NCBI GenBank assembly: GCA_963666945.2
Contig: CAXXRT010000028.1
Location: 19,814 to 83,813, forward strand
Direction: 5' to 3'
DNA length: 64,000 bases
From: G963666945 sp963666945
GTDB taxonomy: Bacteria > Bacteroidota > Bacteroidia > Bacteroidales > Marinifilaceae
Under the pieces are notes generated by a model. That model did no database searches, was not told the DNA's origin, and saw only the letters and a program-made list of their open reading frames with translations. Made by a program: the position numbers and the translations under genes. The number at the start of each line of letters is the position of its first letter. Position 1 is the first letter of the stretch. Shown here one piece after another: positions 9,723 to 19,302 of the stretch.

Positions 9723-9734
9723 TCAAGAAAAAAA

Positions 9735-9761
9735 AAGCGAAGAATTAAAAACCCTTCGCTT
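9735..9761 (-). terminator. Terminator of ompH
   Basis: An 8-bp stem (9735-9742 with 9754-9761) is followed on the minus strand by a run of T. It lies 25 nt past the ompH stop and separates it from the downstream glycosyltransferase. Confidence 0.75.
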
Positions 9762-9786
9762 AAAATATTTTTAACAAACAAAGAAA

Positions 9787-10375
9787 TCACTTTATATATC
9801 TCGCATTCAATTCATCAACAACCTGATTTGTAATATCCAAGCCTTTTTTAGAGTATAATACATTGCCTCCAAGAGTAGTACTTAGTATAACATCAAAGTT
9901 ATGTGTTTTATTAAATTCTTTAAGGAAATTTGTAAGAGTATCGTACAATTTCTTAGTAATTTCGCTTCTCTCTCTCATCATATTCTCAGACATTTCCTGT
10001 TGAAGCTTATCCAAAGAATTTTTTTTCTGAATAAGTTCCATTTGAGCTTTCTCTGCACGTTCGCGAGTTAGAAAAGCACCACTCTGAACTTTCTTCTGAA
10101 AATCAGTAGCTTCCTTATCCAAGGAACTAGCTTTAATATTTAATTCTGCTCTTCTATCCTCCTGCTTTTTTAGAAAAGCTTCATTAAGCTCAACTGACAT
10201 TTTATATTTAGATAATAAAGAATCTGTATTTAAATAAACAACAGAGGCACCCTTGACGGAGGCAACCGATTGATCTTGATTTTCTACCTTATTCTCCCCT
10301 TTAAAATGCAAAAAAAAATAGAACTGCCACTGCAGCTAATAATAGAACATTTAATCCCAATGATAAATTCTTCAT
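9787..10375 (-). CDS. OmpH/Skp-family periplasmic chaperone, frame interrupted
   Basis: Skp-like chaperones hold unfolded outer-membrane proteins in the periplasm. The long frame (9787-10311) lacks an ATG and a signal sequence. A perfect N-terminal anchor, MKNLSLGLNVLLLAAVAVLF, is encoded from the ATG at 10375, one frame off. The two parts meet in an A9 run (10310-10318; T9 on the coding strand). With eight bases the frame is continuous and gives about 195 aa, with a hydrophobic anchor, then VVYLNTDSLLSKYK and a long charged coiled coil (about 60-140) as in Skp. Sequence error or homopolymer slippage is more likely than a dead gene. Confidence 0.82.
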
Positions 10376-10470
10376 GTTAATCTAATTTAGGTTTTAAGCA
10401 AAACAATTTGTTATTATATCTGAACAAATATACATTTTTTCATGAAAGAATCATACTTTAGAATTATAAA

Positions 10471-10530
10471 AAAATAATACTAAAGGAAAGTATTTAATTA
10501 ACATTATACTTTTTTCTTTAGTATTATTTT
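10471..10530. repeat. 60-bp imperfect palindrome between ompH and the sigma-factor gene
   Basis: The outer arms 10471-10485 and 10516-10530 are exact 15-nt inverted repeats. Inner arms 10487-10493 and 10506-10512 extend the pairing. The structure is very AT-rich and begins 18 nt past the sigma-factor stop on the minus strand. It probably acts as that gene's terminator, although it is longer than the others here. Confidence 0.7.
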
Positions 10531-10547
10531 CACAGTAGATAAAATAA

Positions 10548-11171
10548 TTACGAAGCATTAGCTCTCTCTATTTTTATCTCCGATTTCTTTAGCAGCTTGT
10601 AAAGTAATTCCCTCGCTCTAAACAGCTGGGCTTTTACTGTACCCAATGGTAAATCCAATTCATCTGCAATTTCTTCATAAGAATACTCCTTAAAATACCT
10701 TAATTCAATAAGTCTCCGATACCTTTCTTTTAATTTTGATACTTCTTTTCTCATAAGTACAGCTTTCTGGGCCTTAATATACTCCTGCTCCGGATTTAAT
10801 ACATCAGCAGGAAGAGTCATTAGTACTGTCCTTTCAGATTCATCTACATCTTTACCATCAAGAGAAATTGTATTATTACGTTTTTTCCTAAGAAAATCAA
10901 TACAATTGTTAGACGCAATCTTAAAAAGCCAAGTACTAAAAGCAAACCGAGGCGAATATTGCCTCAAATTACGGAAGGCCTTTCCAAAAGCTTCATAGGT
11001 CAAGTCCTCTGCATCTATTTTATTGTTAACCATTTTCAACAACATAAAATAGATTGCATCACGATAACGTTTAAAAAGCTCTTCAAAAGCTTTCTGATCA
11101 CCGTCAATAGCTAATTTAACTAATTCGTAATCATGTTTAGCCTTATCAGACAAATTTGAATTTAGTTCCAT
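10548..11171 (-). CDS. ECF-type RNA polymerase sigma factor
   Basis: About 207 aa from the ATG at 11171; the upstream TTG is less likely. Region 2 spans about 30-95, with the DAEDLTYEAFGKAF helix and FSTWLFKIASNNCIDFLRKK. Region 4 spans about 140-195, with YKEYSYEEIADELDL-like residues and LPLGTVKAQLFRARELL as the -35 recognition helix-turn-helix. There is no region 1.1 or 3, as in ECF sigma factors. No anti-sigma gene is adjacent; the neighbour upstream on the same strand is a glycosyltransferase that ends 4 nt before it, so the two are probably co-transcribed. Its regulon cannot be inferred. Confidence 0.88.
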   Translation of the reverse strand: MELNSNLSDKAKHDYELVKLAIDGDQKAFEELFKRYRDAIYFMLLKMVNNKIDAEDLTYEAFGKAFRNLRQYSPRFAFSTWLFKIASNNCIDFLRKKRNNTISLDGKDVDESERTVLMTLPADVLNPEQEYIKAQKAVLMRKEVSKLKERYRRLIELRYFKEYSYEEIADELDLPLGTVKAQLFRARELLYKLLKKSEIKIERANAS

Positions 11172-11175
11172 TAAA

Positions 11176-12291
11176 TCAACCAATCCTTGCTTTTAAATAC
11201 TGAACAAAACTTAATACACCTACTATTAATTCCATGTATAACGAATTTATGAATAAAAATTTTTCATTCAAAGCCTTCGATAGTAGTTTTACATTAACAG
11301 CACGTAATATAAGATAAAGGCCCATAACTGATGCTATCAACATTTTATTACTGAAAAAAGTAACCAATAGAACAAAATATATAAGCAGCAAAAATTTAAT
11401 AAAAGGAACTATATCAATTCTTAATTTAGTACCTGACTTACAATATTTTCTATGTTGAAAATACAACATCTTATAATGTCTCCATTCACGTTTAAGATCA
11501 ATATAATCGACATACATATGAGCACCCGAAGAAAGAACAACCTCAATATTTTTTCCGTCAGACAATTCCTTAACAGGAAGAGCATCATATCCAGCCTCTT
11601 TATTAGCATTTCCAGCAAAACAATTATTGGCAAAGTATGCTTTTTTCCTATACGCCACATTAGTTCCGTCACCTCTAAAAGCCCTTTTTCTCAGAGCAAA
11701 TCCAATTGTTCTGAGATTCCTGATGAACCTATCAAGAAAAATTATATTACCCATAAAGGTATTAGCTTTTATATACATAGAATAGCCAATAACAACATTT
11801 GTATGAGGCCTAAATGCAGATTGCATTATATCTATCCATTTATCAGATGAAGGAATACAGTTAGCCTCAGAAAAAAGAACTATATCATAGCTTGCCGCCT
11901 TCATACCCAAATTAACCGCAAGTTTTCTTGTATGAAGAAATTTGGCATCAGGTTTTATAGTAGTAACCTTTAAATTTGAGTATTGTTGTTTATAATGTGC
12001 CAGCACAGTCTGAGTATCATCGTAAGAACAGTCATCAACAACAATAACCTCAAAAACGGGATAATCCTGCTCAAGAAAATATTTTAAATTATTTTTTAGA
12101 AACTCTGCATCATTTTGAGCCGTAATAACAACAGATACAGCATGTTTTTCAGTATTTACAGAAATTTTATTTTTTCTAATTAAAATATAATTAAAAAGAT
12201 CTATTATTAACAATATTAGTATTAAAAATACCAATACTCCCAATGATATAAGTTCAATAGTTGTTAATTGTGAGAATATTTTTTCTACCAT
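11176..12291 (-). CDS. Membrane-anchored family 2 glycosyltransferase
   Basis: About 371 aa from the ATG at 12291; the longer frame needs a TTG. An N-terminal membrane segment (about 8-35, LISLGVLVFLILILLIIDLF) is followed by a GT2 domain with AVSVVITAQNDAEFLKNNL, FEVIVVDDCSYDDTQ and a FSEANCIPSS stretch. Two C-terminal hydrophobic segments (about 305-350) are predicted. This layout fits a processive or envelope glycosyltransferase of the inner membrane. The usual DxD is replaced by an SEANC stretch, so sugar-nucleotide binding may differ. It runs into the sigma-factor gene on the same strand. Confidence 0.75.
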   Translation of the reverse strand: MVEKIFSQLTTIELISLGVLVFLILILLIIDLFNYILIRKNKISVNTEKHAVSVVITAQNDAEFLKNNLKYFLEQDYPVFEVIVVDDCSYDDTQTVLAHYKQQYSNLKVTTIKPDAKFLHTRKLAVNLGMKAASYDIVLFSEANCIPSSDKWIDIMQSAFRPHTNVVIGYSMYIKANTFMGNIIFLDRFIRNLRTIGFALRKRAFRGDGTNVAYRKKAYFANNCFAGNANKEAGYDALPVKELSDGKNIEVVLSSGAHMYVDYIDLKREWRHYKMLYFQHRKYCKSGTKLRIDIVPFIKFLLLIYFVLLVTFFSNKMLIASVMGLYLILRAVNVKLLSKALNEKFLFINSLYMELIVGVLSFVQYLKARIG

Positions 12292-12418
12292 GAAATCGAT
12301 ATTATTATGAGTACACAAAAATAATCTAATACTTTAATTTTAAAAACATATTTACACATTTACTTAATAATAAATCAATATAATTTTCGTAAATATAAAC
12401 CCATTAAACCAGACTCTT

Positions 12419-13615
12419 ATGATTACTAGTCATAAAAACAAAGGAACCATTGCCATACTAACAGGAGGAGGTGATGTTCCAGGGCTAAATCCAGCCATCA
12501 GAGCCATTACAATAAGAGCTTTAAGAGAAGGATATAAAATAATAGGAATAAGAAGAGGATGGAGAGGTCTAATTGATATTGTAAGGGAAAAAGATTTTGA
12601 CAATTCCAATAACTATATAGAATTAACGGAAGATATAGTAAATAAAACCGGCAGAACAGGAGGTACATTTCTTCATACATCAAGAACAAACCCATCACAA
12701 GTTCCAAAAGAAATGATCCCTGAACATCTAAAAGAAGAATACAATAAAAATACCAACGACCTAACATCCGAAGTTATAGCAAACCTTGAATTCCTAAATA
12801 TCGACTACCTGATTCCGATAGGAGGAGACGACACCCTAAGTTATGCTGTTTGCCTTAATTCTGAAAACATAAAAATAATAGGTATTCCCAAAACTATGGA
12901 TAACGATGTTCCAGGAACCGATTATTGCATAGGCTTTTCAACATGTGTTACCAGAACCATAGCCCTTACCAACAATCTAAGAACTACAGCTGGATCGCAC
13001 GAACGACTGCTTGTTCTGGAAATATTTGGACGCTATGCAGGATTTACTGCCATGTTACCCACACTTGCAGGAGCCGCAAACCGATGCGTAATACCGGAAT
13101 ACGAATTCAACATAAATCTCTTATGCGAACTTTTATGCGAAGACAGATTTAAAAATCCGAGTAAATATTCAGTCGTTATAGTCTCAGAAGGAGCAAAATA
13201 CGATGGTTCAAATATGGTATTTGAGACCTCTGACAAAGATATGTTTGGTCATAAAAAACTTGGAGGTATTGGAGATATGGTTTCTAACGACTTAAAAAGG
13301 CTATCCTCAAAATACAACAAAGGAGAAGGAATAAATGTTATCAATCAGAAATTAGGATATATGGTAAGATGCGGGGATCCCGATGCTATCGATTCCATTG
13401 TACCCATGGCATACGGAAATCTGGCCCTGGACCTTATCACCAAAGGAATTCACGGAAGACTTGTTATACTCAGAAACGGAAGTTACGATAATGCACCCAT
13501 AGAAATAGTAACAAGTTTTAAAAAAATAGTAGATATCGAAAAATATTACAATACGGAAAGATTACGCCCAACATACAAAAGCTTCGAATTTATGCCTTTA
13601 TTCCTTATTCATTAA
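12419..13615 (+). CDS. 6-phosphofructokinase, probably PPi-dependent
   Basis: Phosphorylates fructose 6-phosphate at C1 in glycolysis. The 398-aa protein has LTGGGDVPGLN (15-24), GGDDT at 135-139, PKTMDND at 157-163 and a GGTFLHTSRTNP segment. In ATP-dependent enzymes these two sites read GGDGS and PGTIDND. The Asp after GGD and the Lys in PKT are the residues known to favour pyrophosphate, and they make the reaction reversible. This is inference from motifs; some GGDD/PKT members of the mixed-substrate clade still use ATP. It is a single gene between converging neighbours, ending at a shared terminator. Confidence 0.88.
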   Translation: MITSHKNKGTIAILTGGGDVPGLNPAIRAITIRALREGYKIIGIRRGWRGLIDIVREKDFDNSNNYIELTEDIVNKTGRTGGTFLHTSRTNPSQVPKEMIPEHLKEEYNKNTNDLTSEVIANLEFLNIDYLIPIGGDDTLSYAVCLNSENIKIIGIPKTMDNDVPGTDYCIGFSTCVTRTIALTNNLRTTAGSHERLLVLEIFGRYAGFTAMLPTLAGAANRCVIPEYEFNINLLCELLCEDRFKNPSKYSVVIVSEGAKYDGSNMVFETSDKDMFGHKKLGGIGDMVSNDLKRLSSKYNKGEGINVINQKLGYMVRCGDPDAIDSIVPMAYGNLALDLITKGIHGRLVILRNGSYDNAPIEIVTSFKKIVDIEKYYNTERLRPTYKSFEFMPLFLIH

Positions 13616-13665
13616 AATAACAAAACACTAAGAAAAAAATCACAGTAAATTACATTTTAGCAAAA

Positions 13666-13700
13666 AAATAAATAAAGGCCTAGTCGGCCTTTATTTATTT
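13666..13700. terminator. Bidirectional terminator between PFK and glmM
   Basis: An exact 15-nt inverted repeat (13666-13680 and 13686-13700) with a GGCC core and a 5-nt loop. AT-rich outer arms give U-tracts on both strands, suiting the two convergent genes. Confidence 0.85.
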
Positions 13701-13709
13701 TTACATATT

Positions 13710-15096
13710 TTAAATCATCCTTTCTACATCTTCAATAATCATAGAAGCAAGCTTTTCGGCTTCTTCCTTTGTATTACTCTCAGAATATATCCTGATAATA
13801 GGCTCAGTATTTGATTTACGCATATGAACCCATCCATTTTCAAAATCAATTTTCACACCATCAATATCGGTAACCTCTTCATTTATATATTTTTCCTTCA
13901 TTGCTACAAGCAAGGAATCCACATCAATCTCCGGAGTTAGCTGTATCTTATTTTTAGAAATAAAATAATTAGGATATGAGGCCCTTAATTCCGAACATTT
14001 TTTACCAGATTTGGCAAGATGAGTCAAGAAAAGAGCAATACCTACCAAGGCATCCCTCCCATAGTGGGACTCAGGATAAATAACACCGCCATTGCCTTCT
14101 CCTCCTATCACAGCAGAACACTCCTTCATAAGGGTAACCACATTAACCTCCCCTACTGCAGACGCACTGTAGTGTTTGTTATGTGATTCAGTAACATTCC
14201 TAAGAGCCCTTGTTGAAGAAAGATTAGACACGGTATTTCCCGGAGTATTCGACAATACATAATCCGCAACAGCCACAAGAGTATACTCTTCACCAAACAT
14301 GGATCCATCCTCATTAACAATAGCAAGGCGGTCAACATCAGGATCAACGACAAAGCCAACATCAGCACCCTTGGATTTTATCACGCTGGAAATCTCAGTA
14401 AGATTCTCAGGTAGAGGTTCCGGATTGTGAGGAAACTTACCATTAGGCTCACAGTAAAGTTCTATAACATCGTTAACCCCCAAAGCCCTTAACAAAGCCG
14501 GTATTGCAACACCCCCAACAGAATTCACCCCATCGATTGCAACCTTAAAATTTGCATCTTTTATTGCCTGAAGATCAACAAGATCAAGATCAATAACCTT
14601 ATTGATATGTATATCATTATAATCAGATTTCTCTGTAATACGTCCTAATTCCGTTACCTCTGCAAAAGAAAAACTTTCCTTATCAGCAATAGCTAGAACC
14701 TCTTTACCATCCAGATCAGACAAGAATTCCCCCCTTGTTATTCAATAGCTTAAGCGCATTCCATTGAGCAGGGTTGTGACTTGCAGTAATAATAATACCA
14801 CCATCGGCATTTTCCTCAGTAACAGCAATTTCTGTTGTAGGAGTAGAAGCAAGACCAATATTTACCACATCGATTCCAAGCCCTGTTAAAGTACCATTTA
14901 TAATACTATTGACCATTGGTCCTGAAATACGGGCATCACGCCCTACAACTATTTTACAATCTTCTTTGTGAGTTCTATTCTTTATCCAGCTTCCAAAAGC
15001 TGCTGTAAATTTTACTATATCAAGAGGACTTAATCCTTCCCCGGGAATTCCCCCTATAGTTCCTCTGATACCAGATATTGATTTTATTAAAGTCAT
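13710..15096 (-). CDS. glmM: Phosphoglucosamine mutase-type phosphohexomutase, frame interrupted
   Basis: GlmM converts glucosamine 6-phosphate to glucosamine 1-phosphate for UDP-GlcNAc, and so for peptidoglycan and lipid A. It appears as two overlapping frames. The first (14716-15096) begins SISGIRGTIGG and has the phospho-Ser motif TASHNP. The second (13710-14723) has the metal-binding DPDVDRLA, GGEGNGGV and the C-terminal phosphate-binding MRKSNTEPIIRIY. They meet in a C6 run (14729-14734). With five bases the frame reads NNKGEFLSDLDGK and gives about 461 aa, the family length. A real loss of this enzyme is unlikely. Members of this family in Bacteroidota may also act as phosphomannomutases. 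Confidence 0.88.
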
Positions 15097-15185
15097 CCTA
15101 TTAATATTATGGTTAATCCAAAACAGATCAAAAATAGTATTTATTATCAATTATTCATACATAAAAAGAAAAATAATATAAACAA

Positions 15186-15217
15186 AAACACCATCCCGAA
15201 ATATCGAAATGGTGTTT
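15186..15217 (-). terminator. Terminator of gcvH
   Basis: A 9-bp stem (15186-15194 with 15209-15217) lies 22 nt past the gcvH stop on the minus strand. The T-tract is short, so this is moderately supported. Confidence 0.6.
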
Positions 15218-15238
15218 CTTATATCTTTATATAAATTA

Positions 15239-15613
15239 TTATATCAACTCTTTATAAGCTTCTGCCGATAATAATTCATCTAATTGAGATTCGTCAGACA
15301 TTTTAACTTTAATCATCCAACCATCTCCATAAGGATCTTTGTTTACTGCATCAGGAGCATCTTCAAGATTTTCGTTAATCTCAAGAACTTCACCTGCAAC
15401 AGGCATATACAAATCAGAAACAGTTTTTACTGCCTCAATTGTACCAAATACCTCTTCTTTATCTAACTCTTCACCTTCAGTTTCAATTTCTACATAAACA
15501 ATATCACCTAATTGGCTCTGAGCATAGTCAGTTACACCTATTACTGCAACATCACCTTCAACACGAACCCATTCGTGGTCTTTTGTGTACTTAAGATTTT
15601 CAGGTACATTCAT
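15239..15613 (-). CDS. gcvH: Glycine cleavage system H protein
   Basis: Carries the aminomethyl group on a lipoyl arm between the P, T and L proteins of glycine cleavage. The 124-aa protein is a single lipoyl domain with KYTKDHEWVRVEGDVAVIG at its start and the lipoylated Lys in FGTIEAVKTVSDLYMPVAGE near residue 63, followed by NKDPYGDGWMIKVK. It stands alone, with no gcvP or gcvT nearby, which is common in this phylum. It is divergent from recR. Confidence 0.97.
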   Translation of the reverse strand: MNVPENLKYTKDHEWVRVEGDVAVIGVTDYAQSQLGDIVYVEIETEGEELDKEEVFGTIEAVKTVSDLYMPVAGEVLEINENLEDAPDAVNKDPYGDGWMIKVKMSDESQLDELLSAEAYKELI

Positions 15614-15755
15614 ATCCTAAATATTTTAAATAATAAAATTAATACTTTTAATCTGTTGCCAAAATTACACTTTTTTTTTAAATCCCAAATTTATTTTACA
15701 ATGAGTTATTTGAATTTATTAAATTACTATTTTTGAGCTGTTAAAATCAGAAAAT

Positions 15756-16377
15756 ATGGACTTACAATCATTCCCCTCGAAATTACTAGAGAAAGCAGTA
15801 AATCAATTTGCCAGTTTACCTGGAATAGGAAGAAAAACAGCATTACGTCTGGTTCTTCACATTTTAAATCAGTCGGAAGAAGATGTTAATATATTTTCAA
15901 ACAGCCTGACTGAGCTTAAAAAAAATGTAAAACATTGCAAGGTTTGTCACAATATCTCGGATACAGAAACATGCGACATATGTTCCAACAAAACCAGAAA
16001 CCACTCACAAGTATGTGTTGTCGAAAATATTAAAGATGTAATGTCTATAGAAAACACACAGCAATACAAAGGTATATACCACGTACTGGGAGGCCTAATT
16101 TCACCTATGGATGGAATAGGTCCTGGCAATCTCACAATTAACAGTCTTGAGCAAAAAGTTAAGGAAGGTAAAATAGACGAGATTATTCTTGCCCTCAGTG
16201 CCACAATGGAAGGAGATACCACCAATTTTTTATATATATAAAAGACTAAACAACTACCCTGTAAACATTAGCACAATAGCTAGAGGCGTGTCTATTGGCG
16301 ACGAACTGGAATACATTGATGAAATCACATTGGGAAGATCTATTGTAAACAGAATGCCTTTTAAAAATACAATATAA
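15756..16377 (+). CDS. recR: Recombination mediator protein RecR, frame interrupted
   Basis: RecR works with RecO and RecF to load RecA on gapped DNA. The N-terminal frame (15756-16241) has the helix-hairpin-helix FASLPGIGRKTALRLVLH, a zinc finger with CKVC and CDIC, and the Toprim domain from VCVVEN to LALSATMEGDTTNF. The rest (KRLNNYPVNISTIARGVSIG to the final NRMPFKNTI) is in another frame. They meet in a T6 run (16226-16231); five T restore NFYIYKRL and give 206 aa, the usual length. The 264 nt after it hold no clear gene. Confidence 0.9.
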
Positions 16378-16580
16378 ACAAAAACAAATCATCCCCCTAC
16401 TACCTGTTCGTAATACAACTACTTCGCGATTTCTGTTTAGTTTGTATATACCTTGTGTATATAAAGCATACACAAAGTAAGGGGAAAAAATCCGTCAAGT
16501 ATCCAGAAAGAGGAGACTTGGTATAAGTATGATACAAGGAAGATACGACTTTGGTAAGAATAATTACTGAAGAACAGACA

Positions 16581-16611
16581 AAAAAAATAGGTACCCCCAA
16601 TGAGTACCTAT
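16581..16611 (-). terminator. Terminator of pnp
   Basis: An 8-bp stem (16587-16594 with 16604-16611) is followed on the minus strand by a run of seven T. It lies about 30 nt past the pnp stop. Confidence 0.8.
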
Positions 16612-16641
16612 CTCTATATGTTGTATCTACGACCTTAAGTC

Positions 16642-18852
16642 TTATTTTCTTTCAGAATCGGCAGATCTGTCTTTTTTTATCACCTTAGGAGCACTTCCTT
16701 CCCTACGAGGCCTGTCTTGATTCTCTCCCTCAGGTCTTTCTGGTTTTGGTAATAATACTTTTCTGGAAAGTTTAAGTTTACCGGTAACCTTATCAATATC
16801 GATAAGCTTAACTTCAACCACATCACCTTCCTTAAGCACATCCTCCACATTAGCAATTCTTCTATGCTCAATTTCAGAGATATGAAGAAGGCCTTCTTTA
16901 CCAGGAATAATCTCAACAAAAGCACCGAAAGGAGCCAAAGCTTTAACCTTACCTTTGTAAACTTCACCAACTTCAGGAACGGCAACAATTGCATTTATTC
17001 TTGCAACTGCAGCATCGATACTTTCTTTGTTAGAAGCAGACACGTCAACAATACCTCTTCCATCCTTCTCTTCAATAACAATAACAGCACCGGAAACTTC
17101 CTGAATTTCCTGAATAATTTTACCACCAGGCCCGATAACAGCACCAATCATATCCTTAGGAATAGATAGTGTTTCGATACGTGGAGCATGAGGCTTAAGA
17201 TCTTCCCTAGGCTCAGCAATAGTATCGGTAAGAATATTTAGTATATGCATACGACCTGCGTTTGCCTGAGCAAGGGCTTTCTCAAGAATTTCGTAAGAAA
17301 GTCCTTCTACCTTAATATCCATCTGGGTAGCAGTAATACCATCTCTAGTACCTGTTACTTTAAAGTCCATATCACCCAAGTGGTCTTCATCACCTAATAT
17401 ATCAGAAAGAACTGCAAATTTATCAGAATCCTTATCTGTAATTAGTCCCATTGCAATACCAGAAACTGGTTTTTTCATAGGAACACCCGCATCCATAAGA
17501 GCCAAAGTACCAGCACAAACAGTTGCCATAGAAGACGAACCGTTAGATTCAAGGATATCCGACACTATACGTATTGTGTAAGGGTAATCCTTAGGTAGCA
17601 TTGGTTTAAGAGCACGGTTTGCAAGATTTCCATGACCTACCTCACGACGACTAACACCTCTTGAAGGACGTGCATCACCAGTTGAGAATGGAGGGAAATT
17701 ATAGTGCAACAAAAATCTGTCTTTACCCTGATTCTGAACATCATCGATAATTTTTTCATCGAGTTTAGTACCAAGGGTTACTGTAGATAAAGACTGAGTT
17801 TCACCTCTGGTAAAAACAGACGATCCATGAGGTCCTGGAAGGTAATCAATCTCACACCAGATAGGACGAATTTGTTCGGTAGTTCTACCATCAAGTCTTT
17901 TACCTTCATCTAGGATCATTCGGCGAACAGCCTCTTTTTCCACATCGTGGTAATATTTAGAAACAAGATATTCCTTTTCTGCACGTTCTTCATCGTCGAA
18001 TTGCTCAAGGAATTCTGTTTTAACAGCTTCAAATTTTTCTGAACGAAGATGCTTATCAGCATTCTGCTCCATAGCGACAGCATAAGCTTTATCGTAAGTT
18101 TGTTCCCAAACCATTTTTTTAAGCTCTTCATTGTTATCTTCGTGGCAATATTCTCTTTTCACTTTAGATCCGACAGCCTCAGCCAATTCAAGCTGAGCTT
18201 TACACTGATCTTTAATTGCCTCGTGGGCAAATTTAATAGCCTCAAGCATTTCTGCCTCGCTAACTTCACTCATTTCACCTTCCACCATCATGATATTATC
18301 CATGGTAGCACCAACCATAATATCAAGATCGGCATTTTTAAGTTCAGAGTAAGTTGGGTTAATTACAAATTGTCCATCTATTCTGGCAACCCTAGCCTCA
18401 GAGATAGGCTCCTTGAAAGGTATATCGGAAACAGCCAAAGCAGCAGAAGCGGCAAGACCGGCCAGAGCATCAGGCATAGTTTCTTCATCTGCAGAATAAA
18501 GAGTAACGCTTACAAACGTTTCTGCATGATAATCTTCAGGGAAAAGAGGGCGCAAAACGCGGTCAACTAATCTTGATATCAATATTTCGTAATCAGAAGG
18601 ACGAGCCTCTCTTTTAAGGAATCCACCAGGGAATCTACCCATGGCAGAATATTTTTCTTTATACTCCACAGAAAGTGGCATAAAATCAACATCAGACTTA
18701 GCATCCTTGGCCGAAACAACAGTAGCCAGAATCATGGTATTACCCATTTTCAGCATTACTGAACCATCGGCTTGCTTAGCTAATTTCCCTGTCTCCAGAG
18801 TAATAGTTCTACCATCACTTAATGTAATGGTTTTTTCAATGACATTTAACAT
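16642..18852 (-). CDS. pnp: Polyribonucleotide nucleotidyltransferase (PNPase)
   Basis: Phosphorolytic 3'-to-5' exoribonuclease of the RNA degradosome. The 736-aa protein has two RNase PH domains (about 10-145 and 315-540) joined by a helical domain. The second carries the active-site stretch ATQMDIKVEGLSYEILEKAL. A KH domain (GPGGKIIQEIQEVSGA, about 565) and an S1 domain (GEVYKGKVKALAPFGAFVEI, about 625-695) follow, then a basic Arg/Glu-rich tail. It lies downstream of rpsO on the same strand, the rpsO-pnp order widely conserved in bacteria, though a terminator stands between them. Confidence 0.98.
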   Translation of the reverse strand: MLNVIEKTITLSDGRTITLETGKLAKQADGSVMLKMGNTMILATVVSAKDAKSDVDFMPLSVEYKEKYSAMGRFPGGFLKREARPSDYEILISRLVDRVLRPLFPEDYHAETFVSVTLYSADEETMPDALAGLAASAALAVSDIPFKEPISEARVARIDGQFVINPTYSELKNADLDIMVGATMDNIMMVEGEMSEVSEAEMLEAIKFAHEAIKDQCKAQLELAEAVGSKVKREYCHEDNNEELKKMVWEQTYDKAYAVAMEQNADKHLRSEKFEAVKTEFLEQFDDEERAEKEYLVSKYYHDVEKEAVRRMILDEGKRLDGRTTEQIRPIWCEIDYLPGPHGSSVFTRGETQSLSTVTLGTKLDEKIIDDVQNQGKDRFLLHYNFPPFSTGDARPSRGVSRREVGHGNLANRALKPMLPKDYPYTIRIVSDILESNGSSSMATVCAGTLALMDAGVPMKKPVSGIAMGLITDKDSDKFAVLSDILGDEDHLGDMDFKVTGTRDGITATQMDIKVEGLSYEILEKALAQANAGRMHILNILTDTIAEPREDLKPHAPRIETLSIPKDMIGAVIGPGGKIIQEIQEVSGAVIVIEEKDGRGIVDVSASNKESIDAAVARINAIVAVPEVGEVYKGKVKALAPFGAFVEIIPGKEGLLHISEIEHRRIANVEDVLKEGDVVEVKLIDIDKVTGKLKLSRKVLLPKPERPEGENQDRPRREGSAPKVIKKDRSADSERK

Positions 18853-18948
18853 ATGTATAATATTTTCTCAATTTATTGATGTCTCGTATTTGTAAAAAAA
18901 GAATACAAAACAGAGTAATGAATGGAGGGGAGGGACAGGTTATAAAAA

Positions 18949-18973
18949 CAATCCCTGTCTTTACAGGGATTGT
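18949..18973 (-). terminator. Terminator of rpsO
   Basis: An exact 11-bp stem (18949-18959 with 18963-18973) lies 14 nt past the rpsO stop, with T5 following on the minus strand. It may let part of the transcription run on into pnp. Confidence 0.85.
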
Positions 18974-18987
18974 AAATGTATTCTTGA

Positions 18988-19257
18988 TTACTTACGGATA
19001 TTCAATTCTTTAATGATAGAACGGTATCTTTCAATATCATTCTTTTTCAAATAATCCAATAAAGATCTACGTTTACCTACTAATTTAATCAAAGATCTCT
19101 GTGTCCCAAAATCTTTTCTGTTTTTCTTCAAATGTTCAGTCAAATGAGCGATACGGTAGGAAAATAAAGCTATCTGTGATTCTGGAGATCCAGTATCTTT
19201 ATTAGACTTCCCGTGTTTGCTAAAAAGCTCTTCTTTTTTTTCCGCTGTTAAATACAT
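18988..19257 (-). CDS. rpsO: 30S ribosomal protein S15
   Basis: S15 binds the central domain of 16S rRNA early in 30S assembly. It is 89 aa, the standard length, with DTGSPESQIALFSYRIAHLT, the LIKLVGKRRSLLDYLKK helix and the terminal IERYRSIIKELNIRK. The lone gene has a good promoter 46 nt upstream and its own terminator, and precedes pnp. Confidence 0.98.
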   Translation of the reverse strand: MYLTAEKKEELFSKHGKSNKDTGSPESQIALFSYRIAHLTEHLKKNRKDFGTQRSLIKLVGKRRSLLDYLKKNDIERYRSIIKELNIRK

Positions 19258-19302
19258 AATTTAAAATTTTTAAAATGTGATATTTTTACACAAAATTCGA
19301 TG

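Noticed and set aside
16378..16580. Short ORFs and repeated GTATATA/TATACAC words after recR
   Set aside because: The plus-strand frames are under 40 codons and unlike any family; the 66-aa minus frame has no support. AT-rich chance repeats explain the words.
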